From assembly GCA_003601835.1 (NCBI GenBank), contig PIYB01000003.1:1-43310 (forward strand): DNA of 43,310 nucleotides, written 5' to 3'. How positions within the stretch are numbered: the stretch's first letter is position 1; the number at the start of each line of letters is the position of its first letter. The notes below the pieces were generated by a model. It was not told where the DNA came from and made no database searches. It worked only from the letters and a program-made list of their open reading frames with translations. Source of the stretch: Candidatus Bathyarchaeota archaeon. GTDB taxonomy: Archaea > Thermoproteota > Bathyarchaeia > Bathyarchaeales > DTEX01. This document shows positions 17,956-28,307 of the stretch, in pieces. A program made the translations under genes and the position numbers.

Positions 17956-18804
17956 TTAAGGACCGCTGTACCCTTTTTCCTTAAGGTACCTGCTGTATTC
18001 TGTTCCTTTGGCATCCCTTGGTTTTGCCTGAATCTCAATGGGGATCAAAGCCTCAGCGTCCGCTCCGTAAGGTCCCTTCGCAATCACTTTGCCGTCAGGA
18101 CCCACTGCCAGAGAGCAACCTATGACCTTTCTTCCCCTCCAAGGACCCGCAGTGATCCATCCAACGTTGCTGACGCCGACAACTGTGATTCCGTACAATC
18201 TGCAAAGCTCTGTGTAAGATTTTCTCCAGAATTCGCCGTAGGGTTGCTTTGTATTGTCATGTTCAGCCTTAACCGCCCAGGAAGATGGAGAAAAGATGAA
18301 ATGGGCGCCCATCCTCGCCTGCACATGTCCGATTGCGAGAGAATTCATAAAGTTGTCGGCGCAGATGTTCACGCCTATTGTGCCGAGTTTTGTCTCGACG
18401 ACTGAAAGAATGTTCCCTATGCTGTACAGGTCTTGCGCGATTTTCAGAACGTTGATCTTTCGGTGTTTGAGCAGGATGCTGCCTTTTTCGTCTATAAGAA
18501 TTGCTGAGTTGTAGATTTTCTGGTGGCTACGCTCAGTTATTCCGGCGACAACCATGATCCCGTTTTCAGCTGCTGCTTGGCAAAGCCTGTCCGCTGTTTC
18601 TCCAGGTATTTCTTTAGCTAGTTCCTTGGCGCTTGGATGGGTCCAGCCGGTGTCCAGACATTCCGGCAGAATTATGATTTGGCAACCGTTCTCAGCGGCT
18701 TTTTCTATCATTGTTTCTGCTCGTTTGAGGTTTTCTTCTACTTTTCCTCCTTCAACCAGCATTTGACCCATTGCAAGCTTGAACTTCGGAAACAACGTGA
18801 TCAT
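17956..18804 (-). CDS. Carbon-nitrogen hydrolase (nitrilase superfamily)
   Basis: 282 residues. The catalytic triad is visible: E48 in ILPECLDTGW, K116 in KHRKINVL and C148 in GVNICADN. The superfamily hydrolyses amides, carbamoyl groups or nitriles, and the sequence is closest in style to N-carbamoyl amino acid/beta-ureidopropionase-like members. It is last in a three-gene row with a sugar epimerase-like TIM barrel and a Gfo/Idh dehydrogenase, so the pathway may degrade an N-containing sugar derivative. This pathway role is an inference. Confidence 0.86.
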   Translation of the reverse strand: MITLFPKFKLAMGQMLVEGGKVEENLKRAETMIEKAAENGCQIIILPECLDTGWTHPSAKELAKEIPGETADRLCQAAAENGIMVVAGITERSHQKIYNSAILIDEKGSILLKHRKINVLKIAQDLYSIGNILSVVETKLGTIGVNICADNFMNSLAIGHVQARMGAHFIFSPSSWAVKAEHDNTKQPYGEFWRKSYTELCRLYGITVVGVSNVGWITAGPWRGRKVIGCSLAVGPDGKVIAKGPYGADAEALIPIEIQAKPRDAKGTEYSRYLKEKGYSGP

Positions 18805-18829
18805 CTTACTCGAAGGCTTATGTGCACTG

Positions 18830-19639
18830 TTACGTCATCTCAAGAATGAGGTCTAATGCTGTTTTGTTGTCCATTGCTGCCTTAATTGGGTGACCTGGAT
18901 ACGGAGAGACCTCTACGTTCAGGAATCCGTCGTAACCTATCTCTCGTAAGGCTTTCATGACCTCTCGCCAGGGAACATCTCCTTCAAGCAACGGTTTGAA
19001 CTGTAAAGCTGACCGCTTGAAGTCTTTAACGTGGATGCAAGCAACGAGGTCTGAAAGATGACGGATCCATTGCTGTGGAAAGCCGAGAAGATGGATGTTT
19101 CCGACGTCGAAGTACGCCTTTACGTTAGGATGGTTAATCTCCTCAATGTATCTTCGGAACTCAAGCGGGCTGTACAGGAATCTGTTCCAAACGTTCTCGA
19201 TTCCGATGACCACGCCGTGCTCTTTGGCTGCTGGGGCGGCTTCTAAGATAGATTCTGCGGAAAGCCGCCACGTTTCTTCGTACGGAATTTCTGGAACAGC
19301 GACGGCTGGAACCACAAGCAAGACTGATGCTCCTATGTCAGCCGCAAACGAGCATGCTTTCTTGATTATCTCCGTTCCTTTTTTTCGGATGTTTTCATCA
19401 GGGTCTGCAAGATTAAATTTCCAGAACAATCCTGAACATAAGCTCGGCAGCTCCAAGCCGAGGGATTCCGCCTTTTCAGCTATGGCTTGCCGTTCCTTTT
19501 TCGGCAGTTCCAAGATTTTTTCGTTAAGGTTCAGTTCAACCCCGTCATATCCTATTTTGGCGGATGTTTCCAGAACTTCGTCAAAAGTGAAGTCTGACGG
19601 GTAGATCCATGCATTTGCACCTTTTTTCAAGCGGTTCAT
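18830..19639 (-). CDS. Sugar phosphate isomerase/epimerase (xylose isomerase-like TIM barrel)
   Basis: 269 residues. It has the AP endonuclease 2/xylose isomerase-like barrel: IGYDGVELNLNE, GIENVWNRF with the metal Glu, KAYFDVGNIH (metal Asp and His), IHVKDFKRS and GFLNVEVSPY (C-terminal Glu). Such enzymes isomerise or epimerise sugars, inositols or related keto acids. It starts 4 bases after the stop of the dehydrogenase gene, so the two are surely co-transcribed. The specific substrate is unknown. Confidence 0.88.
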   Translation of the reverse strand: MNRLKKGANAWIYPSDFTFDEVLETSAKIGYDGVELNLNEKILELPKKERQAIAEKAESLGLELPSLCSGLFWKFNLADPDENIRKKGTEIIKKACSFAADIGASVLLVVPAVAVPEIPYEETWRLSAESILEAAPAAKEHGVVIGIENVWNRFLYSPLEFRRYIEEINHPNVKAYFDVGNIHLLGFPQQWIRHLSDLVACIHVKDFKRSALQFKPLLEGDVPWREVMKALREIGYDGFLNVEVSPYPGHPIKAAMDNKTALDLILEMT

Positions 19640-19643
19640 CCTC

Positions 19644-20636
19644 CTACGTTAATGGTAGCTTTACAGGTTTACGGGTTTCCATGGATTTTCTAACGGCAAG
19701 GGTGAATTCAAGACTTTTGGCGCCTTCTTGGATGGGAACCCGGGTTTTCTCATCTTCCAATACTGCCTTAATCAAATCTTTCGTTTCAAGAAGGTATACG
19801 TCTCTCTCTTCTGTCGTTGTTGTTTGTTTTCCCGGAGTCTTTGTTGAGTAAAGAGTCAACGTGTGAACGTTCTCAGACTGAAACGTATAGTTTTCTGTTG
19901 CCATCAACCATCGGAACCACCATTGCGAGGCAGCTCCCCACGTGGTTACAGCTATCGAACCGATGGCGCCTGACTTGAACCGAAACGTTGAGCTGCTTAC
20001 ATCCTCCACGGTTAAACCGGGCACATCGGTCCAGAATTTTCTGTTCATCTGCCCATATACTTCTTCAACGTCACCGCATAAGTAACGAAGCGCATCATAA
20101 AGATGCGTAGACTGTTCAACAACCTGCCCGCCGCTTTTGCTTTTGTCTCTCCACCACGTTCCGCCGAGAAAATGACACCAGTACCAGCCTATGGCTAAAC
20201 CCGGCTCGCCGGCTTCACCGCTTTCGATAAGCCGCTTAGCTTCATCAACGGCATAACTGAATCTTTGGCAGTAACCAACCTGGCTTTTGACACCGTTCTT
20301 TTCAACCGCTGCAATCATCTCTCTGGCTAGGCTCATGGTCAAGGCTATGGGTTTCTCGATGAAGATGTGGATTCCCTTCTCCGCGGCTACCATAACCTCA
20401 TCGGTGTGTGCGAAGGGTGGAAGACAGATGTAGACAACGTCCAGTTTTTCCTTGTCCAACATCTCATGCCAGTCTGAATAAGCTTTTCCACCATATGTCT
20501 CAGAAAAATTCTTAGCTTTCTCTACATCTATGTCGGCATACGCCGTCATTTTGGCCTCTTCCAGAGTGCTGAGCCTTTTAGCGTGCATCCTAGCTATTCC
20601 GCCGCATCCGATCATGCCGATGCTTAATTTCTTCAT
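19644..20636 (-). CDS. Gfo/Idh/MocA-family oxidoreductase
   Basis: 330 residues from ATG 20636. The frame is open to 20723, but the Rossmann strand LSIGMIGCGGIARMHA begins right after this ATG. IFIEKPIAL carries the family EKP motif, and SGGQVVEQSTHLYDALRYL is the substrate-domain His motif. It is an NAD(P)-dependent sugar or inositol dehydrogenase. It is first of the dehydrogenase-epimerase-nitrilase row. Unlike the relative at 1448-2527, this copy is intact and keeps Q and H at the corresponding places. Confidence 0.92.
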   Translation of the reverse strand: MKKLSIGMIGCGGIARMHAKRLSTLEEAKMTAYADIDVEKAKNFSETYGGKAYSDWHEMLDKEKLDVVYICLPPFAHTDEVMVAAEKGIHIFIEKPIALTMSLAREMIAAVEKNGVKSQVGYCQRFSYAVDEAKRLIESGEAGEPGLAIGWYWCHFLGGTWWRDKSKSGGQVVEQSTHLYDALRYLCGDVEEVYGQMNRKFWTDVPGLTVEDVSSSTFRFKSGAIGSIAVTTWGAASQWWFRWLMATENYTFQSENVHTLTLYSTKTPGKQTTTTEERDVYLLETKDLIKAVLEDEKTRVPIQEGAKSLEFTLAVRKSMETRKPVKLPLT

Positions 20637-20817
20637 AAATAACACTTGCAGTCCTACGACTTTAGGTTGAAGAAAGGGTTCAATACTGGAGATATTAAGA
20701 CTTTCGCAAAATTCTCGAGGCAAAAAGGTTCACGGCGATGGATGGTTGCCATGAGCTTCTAAGATTCAAACTTCGGCTTGATTTTTTTGTGTTGGTGTGA
20801 GAGCTCGTCTTTTGCCG

Positions 20818-20835
20818 TAACGCTTATATGTGTTA
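20818..20835. promoter_or_regulatory. Imperfect palindrome over the TATA box of the tungstate transporter operon
   Basis: TAACGC (20818-20823), TTATAT, then GTGTTA (20830-20835): arms complementary at five of six positions around a TATA-like core. It sits about 50-65 bases before the tupA ATG. The operon ends with a ModE-type regulator, so this is the natural candidate operator for metal-dependent repression. Binding is inferred. Confidence 0.5.
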
Positions 20836-20883
20836 AGATTCGTAAAAAGCCGATATGCCCAACTAAGCATAAAGGGTTGGCAG

Positions 20884-21873
20884 ATGAAAAACAGAACAAT
20901 AACCGAATTAATCATTCTCTTCTTAATCGTTAGCCTGCTAATTTCCGGCACAGCCTACTATTTAGGGGTTGGTCCTTTCACAAGAAGGAGAACAAAGCTT
21001 GTGGTTTCAACTACGACCAGTCTCTACGATACAGGTCTTCTCGACGCACTTGAGAACAGATTTGAAGCTGAATATCCAATAGACGTTTACTTCATCTCAG
21101 CAGGAACCGGCATAGCGATAACCTATGCCCAGAGAGGTGACGCAGACATGATACTTGTGCATGATCCACCGAAGGAGAGAGCTTTTCTAGAAGGCGGGTT
21201 CGGAGTTTGTAGAAAGATCATAGCATATAATTTCTTCGTCATAGTGGGTCCGAAAAAGGACCCTGCGGGAATACACGGACTCTCCTCATCGGAGGCGTTA
21301 ACCAAAATTGTAGAAGCCGGGAGAGCGGGGAAAGCATGCTGGGTTTCTAGAGGCGATGATTCGGGAACTAATGCGAAAGAGAAGCGGCTTTGGAGAGCTG
21401 CAGGTTTCGACTGGAAAAGCCTTCGAAACAAGAGATGGTATATTGAAACGGGGACGGGCATGGGCAAAACGCTGCAAATTGCAAACGAGAAAGAAGCTTA
21501 CACACTATCCGACATGGGCACATATCTTAAGTATTATGCTGGAAGGTTGATCAACTTAGTGATTCTCGTTAGCCAAGGAAAAGACCTTCTCAACGTGTAC
21601 AGCGCCATAGCCGTCAACAAAACCTACAATTCGGAGGCGAACTTCGACGCTGCGATCACGTTCATCAAGTTTCTTGTCTCCGAAGAAGGCCAGCAGATAA
21701 TCGAACAGTTTGGGCGGGACAAGTATCCTCAAAAGCTCTTTTATCCTGCAGTTGAGGTTCTGAACGGAAACACCAACCAAACCGTTAAAGAATGGATAAG
21801 AGAATACGCGTATTTTGACGGCGGCGAATGTCCAGAGAAATATCAGGACGGCCATAAAGAAATGTACGGCTAG
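20884..21873 (+). CDS. tupA: Tungstate ABC transporter substrate-binding protein
   Basis: 329 residues from ATG 20884. The N-terminus has a signal/anchor segment (ELIILFLIVSLLISGTAYYL). The mature part starts LVVSTTTSLYDTGLLD, and GTGIAI, GDADMILVHDP, NFFVIVGPKKDPAGI and VSRGDDSGTNAKE are the TupA oxyanion-binding motifs. It captures tungstate outside the cell for delivery to tungsten enzymes. TupB, TupC and a regulator follow in tight order. The frame is open to a GTG at 20830, but that overlaps the promoter. Confidence 0.93.
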   Translation: MKNRTITELIILFLIVSLLISGTAYYLGVGPFTRRRTKLVVSTTTSLYDTGLLDALENRFEAEYPIDVYFISAGTGIAITYAQRGDADMILVHDPPKERAFLEGGFGVCRKIIAYNFFVIVGPKKDPAGIHGLSSSEALTKIVEAGRAGKACWVSRGDDSGTNAKEKRLWRAAGFDWKSLRNKRWYIETGTGMGKTLQIANEKEAYTLSDMGTYLKYYAGRLINLVILVSQGKDLLNVYSAIAVNKTYNSEANFDAAITFIKFLVSEEGQQIIEQFGRDKYPQKLFYPAVEVLNGNTNQTVKEWIREYAYFDGGECPEKYQDGHKEMYG

Positions 21874-21898
21874 GATATTATGCGGATGGGAATAAAAG

Positions 21899-22555
21899 AT
21901 GAGCGTGGAAACGGAGATCTTTGAAATTGCAGTCAGAGCCGTGGTTGTTTCGGGGTCAGCTACTCTTCTTGCGTCCCTATGGGGATTGCCCGTTGGAATC
22001 CTGTTGGGTCTTAAAAATTTTAGAGCTCGGTCGGTTGTGAGAGGATTCTTTAATGCTATGATGGGAATGCCAACCGTGAGCCTAGGTTTGATCTTGTACA
22101 TGCTTTTTTCAAGAGCCGGCCCCTTCGGTTTCATGCATCTTCTGTACACTCCTTGGGCCATAATCATCGGTCAAGCGGTTCTCATAACCCCGATAGTCAT
22201 AAGCTTCGTTTCGAACACGGTTGAAACCGTCGACCCTGAAGTAAGAGATTTAGCCAGAACTTTAGGAGCCACAGAGACTCAGGCTGCCATGGTAGTTCTG
22301 AAGGAATCTGTGAGCGGAGTCTTCCTAGCCATAATCGCTAGCTTCAACCGAGCTATTTCGGAGCTTGGGGTCGCACTTATGCTGGGCGGAAACATTCGAG
22401 GGGTCACCAGAGTTTTGACTACCTCTATCGCTCTTGAGACCACGAGAGGAGAACTGGTTCTAGGAATGGTTTTGACCGCAATACTGTTGACAATAGTTTT
22501 CACGTTGAACTTGGTGGTGAACTTCGCTCAGAAAAGGAGAATAGCGTTGAGATGA
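21899..22555 (+). CDS. tupB: Tungstate ABC transporter permease
   Basis: 218 residues with five or so membrane segments. The EAA-type loop that docks to the ATPase is visible at ARTLGATETQAAMVVLKES. The sequence MGMPTVSLGLILYMLFSRAGPFG matches TupB permeases. It begins 25 bases after tupA, and its stop overlaps the tupC start (ATGA), so translation is coupled. Confidence 0.93.
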   Translation: MSVETEIFEIAVRAVVVSGSATLLASLWGLPVGILLGLKNFRARSVVRGFFNAMMGMPTVSLGLILYMLFSRAGPFGFMHLLYTPWAIIIGQAVLITPIVISFVSNTVETVDPEVRDLARTLGATETQAAMVVLKESVSGVFLAIIASFNRAISELGVALMLGGNIRGVTRVLTTSIALETTRGELVLGMVLTAILLTIVFTLNLVVNFAQKRRIALR

Positions 22556-23604
22556 TAAAGTTCAAGAATGTAACCAAAATGTTCGGGGACATTTGTGCTC
22601 TTGAAAACATCAATCTAGAGGTTCAAAAGAGCGAGGTCTTTACGGTTATAGGTCCAAACGGTTCTGGGAAAACCACGATGTTGAGGATAATGGCGGGCAT
22701 CGAAAGCCCGACAAGCGGCGAAGTATACTTTAACGGAGAAAGAATGGACAAGCAGAACTTGATTCAAATGAGAAGGAACTGTACCTTGGTTTTTCAGCGA
22801 ACCGTCTTGTTCAACACCACCGTATGGAAAAACGTGGCTTTCGGGCTGAGACTAAGAGGATACGCTGAGAAGGAGATCAATCGAAGGGTCAATGAAGTCT
22901 TGGGCGTTGTAAAGTTAACGGGATATGAAAACCGGTGGGCAAAGAAGCTTTCAGGAGGAGAACAACAAAGGGTTGCCTTGGCTAGGGCGCTGGCATTGGA
23001 TACGGATGTTCTGCTTCTGGACGAACCTACGGCGAACCTTGACCCGAGAAACATGTCCATCATCGAGGAAACCGTGTCATGGGTTAACAAGGAACGGGGG
23101 ACAACGATAATCATAGCAACTCACAACATGTTTCAGGCGGAAACCCTAGCGCATAGAGCTGCATTGCTTATACGCGGGAAACTTGTGCAGGTCGGTTCAC
23201 CCCAAGAGATTTTTGCAACGCCAATGGAGGAGCTGGCAAGCTTTGCGAGGCTGGAAAACGTGTTCTCAGGGGTTTCTGCGGTTCAGAAGACAGGAACCTC
23301 CATGATAGATTTGGGGAACGGTGTGATAATGGAAGCTGCTGTTAGACGGGAAGGAAAGGTCACGGTTTTTGTGAGACCGGAAGACATAATTCTGTCAAGA
23401 GACCAGATAGTTTCAAGCGCGCGGAACGTGTTTAAAGGTGAGGTTACAGCCGTCTCTGATCTTGGGGACACGGTGAAGCTCAAGGTTAATGTCGGGAAAG
23501 ATTTCATCGTACAGGTAACCCAGCGTTCCTTTAGGGAGATGGGGCTTAACATTGGGTCCGAGGTGTTTATTGCGTTTAAAGCCACGGCGGTGCGCATAGT
23601 TTGA
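22552..23604 (+). CDS. tupC: Tungstate ABC transporter ATP-binding protein
   Basis: 350 residues. Walker A is GPNGSGKT at 34-41, the signature LSGGEQQR is followed by ARALALDTDVLLLDEPTANLD, and the switch His is in IIATHN. The C-terminal ~110 residues form a TOBE-like domain (VFVRPEDIILSRD, FKGEVTAVSDLGDTVKL), which in Mo/W transporters can bind the oxyanion. The stop overlaps the TTG start of the regulator gene. Confidence 0.94.
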   Translation: MIKFKNVTKMFGDICALENINLEVQKSEVFTVIGPNGSGKTTMLRIMAGIESPTSGEVYFNGERMDKQNLIQMRRNCTLVFQRTVLFNTTVWKNVAFGLRLRGYAEKEINRRVNEVLGVVKLTGYENRWAKKLSGGEQQRVALARALALDTDVLLLDEPTANLDPRNMSIIEETVSWVNKERGTTIIIATHNMFQAETLAHRAALLIRGKLVQVGSPQEIFATPMEELASFARLENVFSGVSAVQKTGTSMIDLGNGVIMEAAVRREGKVTVFVRPEDIILSRDQIVSSARNVFKGEVTAVSDLGDTVKLKVNVGKDFIVQVTQRSFREMGLNIGSEVFIAFKATAVRIV

Positions 23605-24212
23605 GCCGAAAGGAAGGAAACGGAGACGACGAAAGAGAGGCAACTGAAAAACAGAAAACTCTAGGTAAGCTTAAGCCTACGTACAAGCTTTGGCTTGAAA
23701 CAAAAGAGGGCTACGTTTTCGGAGAAGGTTCTCTTGAGCTCCTACGGAAGATTGAGGAAGTGGGAACCTTAAGCGGGGCTGCTGAGGCTTTAGGCATGTC
23801 TTATCGGCATGCGTGGGGTGTTATCAAGAAGATTGAAAACCGTATCGGTGAACCTCTGCTTAGGACGCGGAAGGGTGGAAGAGAAGGTGGAGGCGGCGCT
23901 GAGCTAACTGAGACGGGACAGAGGCTCATAAAGGAGTTTCTAAAGCACAAAAAGGTTTTCGACGGGGCGCGCACAGATGAATTAGGTTGGGAGGGTTTAT
24001 CCTTGAAGATCAGTGCGAGGAACAGGATAGAGGGAAAGGTTGTTTCGATTGAGAAGGATAAGGTTTCAGCGGTTGTCAAGATAAGGATTGACACACCGTG
24101 CGAGGTTACAGCTTTCATAACTCGGGAAGCTGCTGACGACTTGGGCATTAAAAAGGGTGACAAGGCGGTGGCGGTAATCAAAGCCACCGAGGTTATGATC
24201 TCAAAACAATAG
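23601..24212 (+). CDS. ModE-type molybdate/tungstate-responsive regulator
   Basis: 203 residues, start TTG 23601 overlapping the tupC stop. The winged HTH has the LysR/ModE pattern: LLRKIEEVGTLSGAAEALGMSYRHAW, then GGRE and LTETG. The C-terminal TOBE/Mop domain (LKISARNRIEGKVVSIEKD ... GDKAVAVIKATEVMI) should bind the oxyanion. It is the natural autoregulator of the tup operon, and the palindrome at 20818-20835 is its candidate site. A T-tract after the gene is a likely terminator. Confidence 0.92.
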   Translation: MSRKEGNGDDEREATEKQKTLGKLKPTYKLWLETKEGYVFGEGSLELLRKIEEVGTLSGAAEALGMSYRHAWGVIKKIENRIGEPLLRTRKGGREGGGGAELTETGQRLIKEFLKHKKVFDGARTDELGWEGLSLKISARNRIEGKVVSIEKDKVSAVVKIRIDTPCEVTAFITREAADDLGIKKGDKAVAVIKATEVMISKQ

Positions 24213-24228
24213 CGAAGTTTCAACCGAG

Positions 24229-24238
24229 TTTTTTCTTT
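24229..24238 (+). terminator. T-tract after the tup operon
   Basis: TTTTTTCTTT begins 17 bases after the regulator stop. U-rich tracts of this kind terminate archaeal transcription, helped by aCPSF1. No stem is needed and none is obvious. Confidence 0.4.
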
Positions 24239-24251
24239 GATGTTTCTTGAA

Positions 24252-24262
24252 GATTTAAATTT
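24252..24262 (+). promoter_or_regulatory. TATA box of purA
   Basis: GATTTAAATTT about 45-54 bases before the purA ATG. GGTGA about 10 bases before the ATG is a fitting ribosome binding site. Confidence 0.45.
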
Positions 24263-24293
24263 GTTTTGAACGATCTGGTTCATCGTTGAATAA

Positions 24294-25592
<1,299 letters not shown>

Positions 25593-25684
25593 GCGCAGGG
25601 ATGATTCAAGGCTGCGAAACCTGTATTGAGCGGCGTTTAGGGCTGTAATCCTGAAAGCACGCTTAAGGGAGCCAACATTGTCGT

Positions 25685-25701
25685 TACCGAAACTTTCGGT
25701 A
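25685..25701. other. Short perfect hairpin in the purA downstream region
   Basis: TACCGAA and TTCGGTA form a 7-bp stem with a 3-nt ACT loop, in the 130-base gap between purA and the next small open frame. There is no T-tract after it, so it is not a classical terminator. It may be part of a small RNA or a 5' leader. The rest of the gap shows no recognisable gene. Confidence 0.35.
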
Positions 25702-25723
25702 TCAGCGGTCATAAGTAGGTCTG

Positions 25724-25963
25724 ATGCCGATTCGCAGGGAAAGTTTCGCATCTTCCTTAACTGAGAAGGTGGGGTCGTGGTTTTTCGCGAGTTATGACAG
25801 TCTCGACGCTCTAGGCGTCGATTACGTGCCTGAACGATGGTACACTTTGGTGGTACGAGGTTTCACTTCTTCGCGTGATTTTGTGTTGAAAAAAGGTGTC
25901 TCAATCTATTTGAAGGGTGAAGTTGTGAAACGAGAGTTTTCTTTTATCGACAAAAATCTCTAA
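25724..25963 (+). CDS. Small hypothetical protein
   Basis: 79 residues, ATG 25724, with AGGT just upstream. The sequence (VGSWFFASYDSLDALGVDYVPERWYTLVVRGF, then alternating KGVSIYLKGEVVKREFSFID) suggests a compact beta-rich protein. No family is recognised, and no neighbour gives a clue. The open frame is short enough to be chance. The remaining 290 bases to the next gene contain a TATA-like TTTAATTTAAAAAG near 26190 and a GGAG ribosome binding site for that gene. Confidence 0.35.
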   Translation: MPIRRESFASSLTEKVGSWFFASYDSLDALGVDYVPERWYTLVVRGFTSSRDFVLKKGVSIYLKGEVVKREFSFIDKNL

Positions 25964-26253
25964 ACTGTTTCTTCGCTCGGCTATAAGATGCGCAGAAGCC
26001 GAGGTGATGAAAACAAATATGAAAAACGAAGGAAGAGATGATTGAGAACTGAGATCAGTTCCTCTAAAGGGTTCCTCTCTCTTGTAGCTAGAATGTAAGC
26101 AGAGGAAAATCATATGTTATGTGGTTGATGAGAGGTTGTCTGAGGGAAGGATGAGAGATCCATGCTTGGACGTGGAGATAGTTAACGTTTAATTTAAAAA
26201 GCTTAATATGTGCGAAACAGCGATTGAAATAAATAAATTCAGGAGCGAACGCG

Positions 26254-27819
26254 ATGATGAGAAGAACAAGCTTCGGGTTGAAGCGGTTTGTTTTTGTATC
26301 TGTCATGTTTCTGTTGACGGCGGGGTTTTTTGCGGTTCAGAAAGCAGACGAATGCTCCGCGCAGCTATTGGAAGAGTTTGAGATTAGATGCCAAAATTAT
26401 TGGCAGGTGACCTATCCTGATTCCGTTGTGACCTTCAGTTTGACTGTTGAGAATCCGAGTTTTTATGATGACAGCTTTCTTGTTGGAATTCGGGGTTCGC
26501 TTCCTGAAGGGTGGAAAGCAGACTTTTATCTTCAGAACAGGAGAGTGAGAGGGTTTGATGTTGCGGCTCGAAGGTCGGTCAATCTAGAGTTGAAGATGGA
26601 AGTTCCAAGTGATGCTTCTCCCGGTGATTACCAGTTTACTGTTTACGCTCAGGGTAAAGAATCGGCTAGCTCGCGTGTTTTGATTGTTACTGTTGAGAGT
26701 CTTCCTAAGGTTTCCTATGACCTTGAGTTGTACTGCCCGCTTGCTTGGCAGGTTGCTTATCCAGGGGAAAATTTAACCTTCACTTTTCATGTTAAGAACC
26801 CTGCCCCGTACACTGACAGTTTTCTTGTTTCTGTTGATAATCCTGCGTTGCCTAAGAATTGGACCGGTAGATTCTACGTTGGAAACAGGGAGGTTAAGTC
26901 CTTCAGCGCGACGCCAGGGGAGACTGTTACCTTTGTCCTGTACGTCGGTATCTCTGAGACCGCTGAGCCCGATGACTATTTGTTCCGCGTTCAGGTTGCA
27001 GGAAACTATTCAACGGGTACGCGTGGGCTTACTGTGACTGTTAAGAGGCTTCCACGGGTGATCAGTTTGTCTTGTCCGTTTCGGTCGCGGACGATACTGA
27101 CTGGTCAAGAAACGTATTATGTGGTGAAGGTGTCCAATGGAGGAGCGAAAACCGAGAACGTGTTCTTGGAGCCGGTGAAAAGTTCTGAGACATCGACGTG
27201 GGATATCAGCCTATCTAAAAGCCAGTTCACGCTTAAACCTGGAGGGTCCGCTTGGTTGACGTTGAATGTGAAGCCTCCGGGGATTGTTGAGGAAAAAGAG
27301 TACACTGTTGGAGTAAAGGCGGTCAGCGAGGACGGTGAACTTGAGGCGACAACTAATGTTTCTTTGAAGATTGTGGCTAACTACCTTTTGGAGATAAGCG
27401 GCATTCAACCGATTAACCCGCAGGTTTACCAGGGAGAAAGCATCTATGTGGTGGTGACTGTTCGGAACATGGGGGAGTCGCCTGTTACCGGAGTTAAGTT
27501 GAAGGTAAACTCAACTGCAATCCCGAACATACTGGTGACGCCTTTGGATGTGTTGGCTCTTGACCCTAAGAGCAGCGCTGACTTTAATGTTCGCATCGCT
27601 CCTGACACCAATCTGGCTCCCGGAGACTACGTTATAACGATTCAGGCGGAAAGCAGTGAAACTAAAAGCAGTGAAAGAGCGATCGCTGTATCCGTTGCGT
27701 CGCCGATTCCATGGTTCTGGATCAGCATAGGCGTCACGGTTATAGCTACAGCTGTGGCTGTTATCGCGATCGAACGGGTGGTTTCCAAAGTAGGACTGAG
27801 GATCAGAATTAGGAAGTAA
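26254..27819 (+). CDS. Surface protein with four NEW3-like repeats and a C-terminal membrane anchor
   Basis: 521 residues. A signal segment (FVFVSVMFLLTAGFFAV, about residues 11-28) precedes four Ig-like beta-sandwich modules of the NPCBM-associated NEW3/COG1470 kind. Modules 1 and 2 are close copies: each has a W-x-V-x-YP start, DSFLV, then W, FY and R-V-SF/GF. Modules 3 and 4 carry VSNGG / VRNMGES and PPGIVEEKEYTV / PGDYVITIQAESS. A membrane helix (about 491-510) and a short basic tail (RIRIRK) end the chain, so most of the protein lies outside. Likely a cell-surface adhesion or scaffold protein. Confidence 0.82.
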   Translation: MMRRTSFGLKRFVFVSVMFLLTAGFFAVQKADECSAQLLEEFEIRCQNYWQVTYPDSVVTFSLTVENPSFYDDSFLVGIRGSLPEGWKADFYLQNRRVRGFDVAARRSVNLELKMEVPSDASPGDYQFTVYAQGKESASSRVLIVTVESLPKVSYDLELYCPLAWQVAYPGENLTFTFHVKNPAPYTDSFLVSVDNPALPKNWTGRFYVGNREVKSFSATPGETVTFVLYVGISETAEPDDYLFRVQVAGNYSTGTRGLTVTVKRLPRVISLSCPFRSRTILTGQETYYVVKVSNGGAKTENVFLEPVKSSETSTWDISLSKSQFTLKPGGSAWLTLNVKPPGIVEEKEYTVGVKAVSEDGELEATTNVSLKIVANYLLEISGIQPINPQVYQGESIYVVVTVRNMGESPVTGVKLKVNSTAIPNILVTPLDVLALDPKSSADFNVRIAPDTNLAPGDYVITIQAESSETKSSERAIAVSVASPIPWFWISIGVTVIATAVAVIAIERVVSKVGLRIRIRK

Positions 27820-28307
27820 ACCCAACTACGGCAACCTTTTTTCATTGTACAAAAACGCTTGTCTGTTTTTCTGCAAGCTTTAATGTCCATTGTTTATGTG
27901 CAGTGCGCAGGGCAAAAAATTTTTTTCTTTATAAATGTTCTTTGGATTTCTTTCGATTCTTTCGTTTTCGTTTATAAAGAAAAATTTGGGCTGCTAATAA
28001 TTGGTTTTTTAGATTTCAAAGTTGTTTGTGGCTTTTACTAAGACTTCAAGAACCTCAGTTTTCTTCACGAGTTCTGTTATACCTGTCGATTTCTTTTGAC
28101 TATTCGTGGAATTTCTTGAGGATGAGTTTGAGACCATGTTTGGTTCACTCGAAGTAGCCGTTGAATTTTCATATACGTTCCAAACTGCTCATCCTTACAT
28201 ATATGTTGGAGTGTTTAATCTCTAAAACATCTATTTTTCTTATCGGAGAACCGGAAAAATCTTCGATCTAAAAGAAGGATTACCTTTAACTTTCTTTCCC
28301 ATTCGAC
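27820..28307. other. AT-rich intergenic spacer
   Basis: About 490 bases of clearly lower GC than the neighbours, with T-tracts (near 27836-27841 and 27917-27924) fitting termination of the surface-protein gene. Only a low-complexity, chance-like frame occurs at 27859-28041. I see no RNA gene, repeat or mobile element in it. Confidence 0.5.

Noticed and set aside
25604-25660. Box C/D guide RNA after purA
   Set aside because: ATGATT and CTGA occur, but the C box has only five of seven consensus positions and no convincing D'/C' pair is present.
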